From Dokdonia sp. 4H-3-7-5 (lineage in GTDB: Bacteria > Bacteroidota > Bacteroidia > Flavobacteriales > Flavobacteriaceae): 64,000 nucleotides of DNA. Location: contig NC_015496.1 of the NCBI RefSeq assembly GCF_000212355.1, forward strand, positions 930,001 to 994,000, written 5' to 3'. Below are positions 58,702 through 64,000 of the stretch, piece by piece. The position numbers and the translations under genes are program-made. The notes beneath the pieces are model-generated. The model saw only the letters and a program-made list of their open reading frames with translations, did no database searches and was not told where the DNA came from. Each line of letters starts with the position of its first letter. Position 1 is the first letter of the stretch.

Positions 58702-60600
58702 TTATTTACCCTTAAATATTTTTACCTCTTTACCATTACTGTAAAATAAATCTTTGGTAACAGGATCATAGTCATAGACTGGTTTATTAGTATCAACGGT
58801 GATTTTATCTAGCTCCTCACCAGTTTCTTTATCTACACGAATAAGAAGCTTCTCTCCATTTTCACCTTTTGCAAAAATGATAGCATACACATCTGTCTCT
58901 TGCAGTGCATTGTATCTGTCTTTTACAAACTGACTACCAATATTTCCTGCTATGAAACCTGCTTTTCCTATCTGTCTTGTCTTTTCGTCAAAACCTATTT
59001 CGCCAACTTTAGTAAGCTGCTCGTTTCCATTTTCATCTCGTGTAACTTGACTAATCTCAACATTTGTAGTGGCTACGGCACCAGCTGTTTTTACCACAGA
59101 CATGGTACCTTTCAATAGTTTCCTGCCAAATTCACCTGGTTGCTTGTATTTATTATGAAAAAGCACTTCTCCATCTTCTTTTACACCAATCACTTCACTC
59201 TGTCCAGAAATAGATACGTTATTAGGAAAAATCTCCATGCTCGTAATTAACTTCTCATCTTTGAGTTTAAGCTTTGCATAAGGCTTTGGTCTTTCAGTTG
59301 AGTTTTCATTGAATCTATATAACTTTTCATCATTGTAGATTACAAAATCACCTGTGTTCTCGTCAAACTTTGCAACCGTAGGTCGCTTTTCGTTTAGCTT
59401 CAAGTTCCCACTCCATATTTTCTTTCCTGTATTGTAGTCTACCATATTTGCATAGGTAGCTGTTACATAAAGTACTTTTCCGTTTTTTGTTTTCTCTAAG
59501 AAAAAAACTGGATCTTCATCATCATCACAGATTTTTACATCCTTCTTCCACTTTTTCTGCCCGTCCTTATCGATCAACATCATCTCGTTGTCATACACGT
59601 AAAGAAAATCTGTTCCCTCTGGGATTACAGATTTAATATTCTTTCCTTTAGGATCTTTTTCCCACACTTTTTCTCCTGTCTCAAAATCATAGAAATTAAA
59701 TCCCTTATAGTGTGCTAAGAGCATTTTATTTTTCCAATCTTCAAAAAGAACTAGCTTCTTTGTTTTAATAGGGTCTTCCCACACTGGACTTCCATCTTGT
59801 GCATTCTTGAGATATAACAATGACTTCCCTGCAAAGAAACCTTTAGACTCATTTAAAAGCACATACGTTGCATCTTGATTAGCATTAAAACCTGCATAAT
59901 CATTCTCTTCTGCACTCCACAATAAACTACCAGACTCATTATCTAACACATAAAATTTAGATTTTGCTAGTAAGAAAATTTTATCTTCTATAAGCTCTAA
60001 CTTATCTGTAACTCCTGTTTGATCCTTCCCTGCTGCTGCTGCGAGCTTCGAAAAAACAGTTCCAAAATTTTCTGAAACTTCTGTTTCCCATTGGTACGTT
60101 TCATTTTTAAGATCATACTTAGCAATCACTAAGCTTTTATCTTTCATCCCTCTTAATAGCAGTGCATTTTCGTCAAAAAGATATTCTGATTGAAAAAAGA
60201 AAACATCACTATCATCTGATGCAAAAATCACATTTCCATCAAAGCTATTTATAATATAAAGTCTGTTATCAAAAAACTTCTGAAGGAAAGGCGTGTCTGG
60301 TATCACATCAAAACCTGATCCTTTTCTGTTTGTACTAAAAATACTTTCAACAGATAAGTCAGCATTTAATAGCGCAGACGCGCTACTCGCTTTTGGTATA
60401 GGAGTTACCCACAGACTCTCATCTGTATCTGGGTTATACGCATTTAAATTTGTACCGTCAGAAATAACTACAATACCATTAAAAGGCACAATAATTAAGT
60501 CCGTGACTTTTCCGTCAAAATCAAGTGTTTCATCTGCAGCTCTTTGCGAAAAGACTGAGCATGATAAAAATAATAAGACAACAAGAGTAAGTTTATTCAT
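58702..60600 (-). CDS. Exported PQQ-like beta-propeller protein
   Basis: A 632-residue protein with a signal peptide (MNKLTLVVLLFLSCSVFS). The mature part repeats short blocks of the type N-x-x-S-G-S-L-L-W (residues about 215-235) and D-x-x-T-G-K-K-I-W (about 390-400), the signature of PQQ-like propeller blades (BamB-like). It lacks visible PQQ-binding residues, so it is probably a binding scaffold. A Cys just inside the signal (SCSVFS) does not form a proper lipobox. Most Lys-rich loops (KKWKKDVKICDDDEDP) lie on the surface. Function unknown. Confidence 0.7.
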   Translation of the reverse strand: MNKLTLVVLLFLSCSVFSQRAADETLDFDGKVTDLIIVPFNGIVVISDGTNLNAYNPDTDESLWVTPIPKASSASALLNADLSVESIFSTNRKGSGFDVIPDTPFLQKFFDNRLYIINSFDGNVIFASDDSDVFFFQSEYLFDENALLLRGMKDKSLVIAKYDLKNETYQWETEVSENFGTVFSKLAAAAGKDQTGVTDKLELIEDKIFLLAKSKFYVLDNESGSLLWSAEENDYAGFNANQDATYVLLNESKGFFAGKSLLYLKNAQDGSPVWEDPIKTKKLVLFEDWKNKMLLAHYKGFNFYDFETGEKVWEKDPKGKNIKSVIPEGTDFLYVYDNEMMLIDKDGQKKWKKDVKICDDDEDPVFFLEKTKNGKVLYVTATYANMVDYNTGKKIWSGNLKLNEKRPTVAKFDENTGDFVIYNDEKLYRFNENSTERPKPYAKLKLKDEKLITSMEIFPNNVSISGQSEVIGVKEDGEVLFHNKYKQPGEFGRKLLKGTMSVVKTAGAVATTNVEISQVTRDENGNEQLTKVGEIGFDEKTRQIGKAGFIAGNIGSQFVKDRYNALQETDVYAIIFAKGENGEKLLIRVDKETGEELDKITVDTNKPVYDYDPVTKDLFYSNGKEVKIFKGK

Positions 60601-60662
60601 ATTTATAATTTTGTGGGAAATTACTGAATAATACTTAATAACTAGAAAGTTTTTTTACGCAA

Positions 60663-60699
60663 AAAAAAAATCGGCCAACTTTTAAAGTTGGCCGATTTT
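60663..60699 (-). terminator. Terminator after hflX
   Basis: A 17-bp stem (AAAAATCGGCCAACTTT with AAAGTTGGCCGATTTTT), with a T tract on the minus strand, about 30 bases after the hflX stop. Confidence 0.85.
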
Positions 60700-60727
60700 T
60701 CTATTACGCTATTAAGAATAAATAACC

Positions 60728-61957
60728 CTATTCTTCCTCGCTATTTCCTACTTGCTCCTCATATTCTGGATATAAAAATGCATTGTAAGGAAATCTTGTT
60801 ACGTGAATCTCTCTTACTCGTTCGTAGATTTTCTTTCTGAACTCCTCAAAGTTATTTTTGTTAAGTGCAGATATAAAGATAGCATCACCATTAGTACGAG
60901 ACATCCATGTTTCTTTCCACTCGTCAAGTGTGTAATGCGCACCAGTGCGCTCTACCATAAGATCCTCATCATCATAAGCCTCTGCCGTATAAGCATCAAT
61001 CTTATTAAAAACCATAAGCGTAGGCTTGTCCATACTCTCAATCTCATCAAGAATCTGGTTTACAGCATTAATGTGATCTTCAAATTGCGGGTGAGAAATA
61101 TCTACCACATGCAGTAGTAAATCTGCCTCACGCACTTCATCAAGCGTACTTTTAAAAGAATCTACTAGCTGTGTAGGCAACTTACGTATAAATCCTACCG
61201 TGTCTGAAAGTAGAAAAGGAAGATTCCCTACCACCACTTTACGTACGGTAGTATCTAAGGTTGCAAAAAGTTTATTTTCGGCAAATACTTTACTCTTACT
61301 TATTACATTCATGAGAGTACTCTTACCCACATTCGTATAACCTACGAGAGCTACTCTCACAAGTGCACCACGATTACCACGCTGCGTAGCCATTTGCTTA
61401 TCTATAGTAAGCATCTTCTTTTTAAGCAAGGTAATACGGTCACGCACAATACGTCTATCTGTTTCAATCTCTGTCTCTCCAGGTCCACGCATACCTATAC
61501 CTCCACGTTGGCGTTCAAGGTGTGTCCATAAACCTGTAAGTCTAGGCAACAAATATTCATACTGAGCAAGCTCCACTTGTGTGCGTGCATAACTCGTTTG
61601 AGCTCTCTGAGCAAAAATGTCAAGTATCAAATAGGTGCGATCTACAATCTTACATTTTAAGATTGCTTCTATGTTACGTTGTTGTCCAGGAGTAAGTTCG
61701 TCATCAAAGATCACAGTACCCACATCGTGCTGCTCTACATATGCAGCAACGTCTTCCATCTTCCCTGTCCCTATAAAAGTTTTGGGATTAGGTTTTTCTA
61801 ATTTTTGAAAGAAACGCTTTAAAACTTCTCCTCCAGCTGTGTATGCTAGAAACTCAAGTTCGTCAAGGTATTCCGTCATTTTATCGTGTGATTGCTTTTG
61901 GGTAACTAGCCCCACCAGCACACACTTTTCATAATCTATTTTTTCTGTTTCGATCAT
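60728..61957 (-). CDS. hflX: GTPase HflX, ribosome rescue factor
   Basis: About 409 residues from the ATG at 61957. The longer in-frame start (62008) would cross the promoter at 61963-61970. The N-terminal HflX domain contains TAGGEVLKRFFQ, the glycine-rich region FIGTGKMEDV and RQRGGIGMRGPGETEIETDRR cut by a coiled coil (about 170-195). The G domain has GYTNVGKS at 206-213, DTVGFIRKLP and NKID. HflX splits stalled ribosomes in heat stress. The box TACCTTTG lies only five bases before the ATG, so the mRNA would be leaderless or nearly so. Confidence 0.95.
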   Translation of the reverse strand: MIETEKIDYEKCVLVGLVTQKQSHDKMTEYLDELEFLAYTAGGEVLKRFFQKLEKPNPKTFIGTGKMEDVAAYVEQHDVGTVIFDDELTPGQQRNIEAILKCKIVDRTYLILDIFAQRAQTSYARTQVELAQYEYLLPRLTGLWTHLERQRGGIGMRGPGETEIETDRRIVRDRITLLKKKMLTIDKQMATQRGNRGALVRVALVGYTNVGKSTLMNVISKSKVFAENKLFATLDTTVRKVVVGNLPFLLSDTVGFIRKLPTQLVDSFKSTLDEVREADLLLHVVDISHPQFEDHINAVNQILDEIESMDKPTLMVFNKIDAYTAEAYDDEDLMVERTGAHYTLDEWKETWMSRTNGDAIFISALNKNNFEEFRKKIYERVREIHVTRFPYNAFLYPEYEEQVGNSEEE

Positions 61958-61962
61958 ATTAA

Positions 61963-61970
61963 CAAAGGTA
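61963..61970 (-). promoter_or_regulatory. Promoter -7 box for hflX
   Basis: TACCTTTG on the minus strand, the same eight bases as at the Nfu gene (33251-33258), five bases before the ATG. Confidence 0.5.
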
Positions 61971-62026
61971 GCAAATGGATTGCAGTCTTTTTGACTAAAT
62001 TGTAACACTCATAGACACTATTCATT

Positions 62027-63010
62027 ATGGAGGATGATTCCGCTTTCGCGAAAGCGCAACAAGAAAAAATACAATGTGCAGTAGGCTTTTACAACCTAGA
62101 AAATCTTTTTGACACGACAAACAACCCAGAAACGCTAGACGACGACTTCACACCGAACGGTTTTAAGGAGTGGAATAGCTATAAGTTTAATAAAAAAATA
62201 GCCAAACTATCAACAGTCATCTCAAACATAGGAAAGGAGGACACTAAGACCTCACCTTCTCTCCTTGGCGTTGCCGAAGTGGAAAATAGATCCGTACTAG
62301 AGTCTCTTATTGCGACAGACAACCTCAAAGATGAAGGTTATGACATTGTTCATTATGACTCCCCAGATGAGCGCGGTATTGATGTTGCTTTATTGTACAA
62401 AAAAGCAGACTTTAAAGTCACGGCAAGTGAACCCATCACACTCTACCTAGAAGCCGAAGAAGGTGGCAGAGATTATACTCGTGATATTCTTTATGTACAA
62501 GGAGAACTTTTAGGAAATCCTGTTCACATACTAGTAAATCACTGGCCTTCCCGAAGATCTGGTGAGAATGAAACCTCACAAAAGCGCATTACAGCAGCAC
62601 AGCGCAATAGGGAAGTTATTGATAAACTCATGAATGAAGACCATAAAGTGAAGATTATCATTATGGGCGATTTTAATGACGGGCCACACAGTGAAAGCGT
62701 AAAAAACAACCTTGTTAAAACGGAGTTTTACAACCCAATGCTGTACTTAGGAACAAGATATGAAGGAAGCTTAAATTATAGATTTGAGTGGTTCATTTTT
62801 GACCAGATAATCTTTTCAAACAATTTTGTACAGCTACACGAAAACACACTTCTTTACGAGAAGTCAGATATTTACAATGACTTTTTCCTCACTGAATATG
62901 AAGGGAAGTTTAAAGGAACACCCTTTCGCACCTATGCAGGAAAAAGATATTTAGGCGGCTATAGTGATCATTTTCCTGTGTATAGTATTTTATCTAAAAG
63001 ACCTGAATAA
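62027..63010 (+). CDS. Endonuclease/exonuclease/phosphatase-family protein
   Basis: The 327 residues have the EEP fold: FYNLENLFDT near residue 23 (Asn and Glu of the first metal site), GVAEVENRSVLE at about 83, NHWPSRRSG at about 172 (His and Trp), MGDFNDGP at about 215 (Asp and Asn) and YSDHFPVY at about 315 (Asp and His). All catalytic positions are present, so it is probably an active phosphodiesterase or nuclease. The first nine codons contain a palindrome copy (EDDSAFAKAQQ), so the N-terminus is built from the repeat. No signal peptide is present and the enzyme would be cytoplasmic, unlike many EEP relatives in this group. Confidence 0.85.
   Translation: MEDDSAFAKAQQEKIQCAVGFYNLENLFDTTNNPETLDDDFTPNGFKEWNSYKFNKKIAKLSTVISNIGKEDTKTSPSLLGVAEVENRSVLESLIATDNLKDEGYDIVHYDSPDERGIDVALLYKKADFKVTASEPITLYLEAEEGGRDYTRDILYVQGELLGNPVHILVNHWPSRRSGENETSQKRITAAQRNREVIDKLMNEDHKVKIIIMGDFNDGPHSESVKNNLVKTEFYNPMLYLGTRYEGSLNYRFEWFIFDQIIFSNNFVQLHENTLLYEKSDIYNDFFLTEYEGKFKGTPFRTYAGKRYLGGYSDHFPVYSILSKRPE
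62040..62057. repeat. Dispersed palindrome, copy 18, at the start of the EEP-family gene
   Basis: CCGCTTTCGCGAAAGCGC, read as AFAKA at codons 6-10, only 13 bases after the start codon. Confidence 0.9.
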
Positions 63011-63018
63011 AAAGATTT

Positions 63019-64000
63019 TTAATTTGCTTTAATTTGAATCTCGTCAAGTTCATAAGTACCGTCAAAACTTGCATTTCCAGATCCGTTATATCTAAATGCA
63101 ACATAGCCAGTACCTGTGACACAGGAGAGATCAACAATACCGGAGTCAATCCAGTTTCCAAAGAAATCATTATCTGCTACAATATCTGCTGCTGCTAGGA
63201 CATCCCAAGTAGAAGCAGCAATTGTTGTGACATCACCATCCCAGTCGTTAGAAAAAAGGATGGTCAACCTACTGCCGTCTGCAAAGCTATTTGATGTTCT
63301 AAATCGCAACGTTTCTCCCGTATTTGATGTAAAATCTAACGGCGGAGTGATTAACCAAGACACCGTTCTTGCATCTCCAGAAAAAGCAGATGCAATTCTC
63401 GCAGACCTACCCAATGAGGCATTCTGACCAGTACTCGTATAAGCTTCCCATGCTTGGGTTCCTTCTTCATGATAATTAGTCCAGCCATTACCCATTATAG
63501 GGTTGTTATTAGTTTGAGTTTCAAAAAATTCTTCAAATAGTATGTTCTCTCCCATTCCACTAGCTGGGCCGCAATCTATTTCTACGGGATCACAACGGTC
63601 TGTCTCATCAAAAATAAGGGCTTCTGGATTGTTAATTGCAATATTGTAGGTGTCTCCAAAAAAGTTACGCGTGAGCACTCCCGATATACTCCCACGTCCA
63701 TCGGGCAGCAATATGGATTTAAAATTTGCAAAGGTACTTGTACTTACAATAGTAGATTGTCCAGTGGCGCAATGCACCAGTTCTCGCTCTCCATCAAACT
63801 CATCAAGAGGTTCTCCCGCGTAGGTAACACTCCCATCAATGACATCCTCCTTTATAAACTGAACATCTGTGAGCTTGACGAATATATTTTCTAACTCATT
63901 ACTAAAGTCTTCTATAGTCACCTCCAGCGGAATTATCTCTTCAATAATGGCTGATCTCTGCATAAAGCTAAACTGTGCTGGCGCTGGAATTTTATCTAGA
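63019..64000 (-). CDS. Secreted protein with DUF5689 and choice-of-anchor J regions, 5' end outside the window
   Basis: The reading frame is open to the end of the window (reading L-D-K-I-P-A-P-A-Q-F-S-F before the Met at 63963), so the gene continues upstream. The visible 326 residues hold the end of a DUF5689 domain (FVKLTDVQFIKEDV, TFANFKSILLPDGRGSISG and the closing DETDRCDP) and then a choice-of-anchor J-type domain (LFEEFFETQTNNNPIMGNGW, then SWLITPPLDFTSNTGETLRF and FANGS-like loops, about 150-326). Such proteins are exported in Bacteroidota and bind surfaces or sugars. No T9SS C-terminal domain is seen at its end; the last residues are DEIQIKAN. Confidence 0.75.
   Translation of the reverse strand, partial: LDKIPAPAQFSFMQRSAIIEEIIPLEVTIEDFSNELENIFVKLTDVQFIKEDVIDGSVTYAGEPLDEFDGERELVHCATGQSTIVSTSTFANFKSILLPDGRGSISGVLTRNFFGDTYNIAINNPEALIFDETDRCDPVEIDCGPASGMGENILFEEFFETQTNNNPIMGNGWTNYHEEGTQAWEAYTSTGQNASLGRSARIASAFSGDARTVSWLITPPLDFTSNTGETLRFRTSNSFADGSRLTILFSNDWDGDVTTIAASTWDVLAAADIVADNDFFGNWIDSGIVDLSCVTGTGYVAFRYNGSGNASFDGTYELDEIQIKAN

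Noticed and set aside
1267-62057. The palindrome as a CRISPR-type or tandem repeat, or an insertion sequence
   Set aside because: Copies are single, thousands of bases apart, without spacers of fixed length, without transposase genes and without target duplications that I can see.
1-64000. tRNA, rRNA, tmRNA or replication origin
   Set aside because: I looked for T-arm-like GTTCGA motifs, rRNA-like conserved blocks and DnaA-box clusters and found none that were convincing.

Overview
The window looks like a chromosomal segment of a marine flavobacterium (Bacteroidota, Flavobacteriaceae). The support is: AT-rich DNA; promoters of the Bacteroidota type (TTG, 17-23 bases, TAnnTTTG); no convincing Shine-Dalgarno sequences; a PorP/SprF-type protein and a PorG-like protein of the type IX secretion system; TonB-dependent and FadL-type outer-membrane proteins; and the gene order porG-uppS-bamA-ompH-ompH-murI, which I know from Bacteroidota. 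A Dokdonia-like organism is my best guess, but that is inference. I see no rRNA, tRNA, insertion sequence, prophage or CRISPR array. Genes are tightly packed on both strands and most belong to the core genome.

Layout. 1-4.1 kb: end of a large protein, a patatin-like lipase and a TonB-type outer-membrane receptor. 4.2-8.1 kb: a 39-residue membrane peptide, GTPase Der, two tandem LysE-like exporters and a DUF2797 protein. 8.1-13.7 kb: a GH3-family synthetase, then clpX, clpP and trigger factor (protein quality control) and a small membrane protein. 13.7-18.2 kb: a GDSL lipoprotein with a FadL-like porin, then an alpha/beta hydrolase and pdxJ. 18.3-26.5 kb: a plus-strand envelope cluster (CBS protein, nadK, porG-like, uppS, bamA, two Skp/OmpH chaperones, murI). 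26.5-29.5 kb: a LytTR two-component pair. 29.6-34.2 kb: a VWA protein, an OmpA lipoprotein, a PorP/SprF protein and an Nfu-type Fe-S scaffold. 34.2-37.5 kb: glutaryl-CoA dehydrogenase, trmN6-like, rimM, rpsP. 37.6-44.2 kb: a lipoprotein, a ferritin-like stress protein, a very large dnaE with its own proofreading exonuclease, and an unknown protein. 44.4-47.3 kb: a small lipoprotein plus a histidine kinase and response regulator. 47.5-51.7 kb: sucB and sucA. 51.7-58.5 kb: outer-membrane and lipoproteins, a YciI-like protein, both methylmalonyl-CoA mutase subunits with a lipoprotein gene between them, a FtsB/DivIC protein and udk. 58.7-64 kb: a beta-propeller protein, hflX, an endonuclease/phosphatase-family protein and a partial secreted protein with DUF5689 and choice-of-anchor J regions.

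The most striking feature is not a gene. The palindrome TTTCGCGAAA, usually extended to ACGCTTTCGCGAAAGCGT, occurs 18 times exactly. Seven copies lie between genes and eleven lie inside genes, always read through in frame. Because it is a palindrome it can only be read as AFAKA, FRES or LSRK, and these peptides recur in unrelated proteins. At least five decayed relatives are also visible. This dispersed element is the best candidate here for something undescribed.

Other structure worth attention: a near-identical 19-base sequence on each side of the lipoprotein/kinase/regulator cassette; a structured intergenic region near 47.4 kb that could be a small RNA; long inverted repeats in front of the FadL-like gene and in front of the unknown gene after dnaE; and promoters that leave very short leaders.
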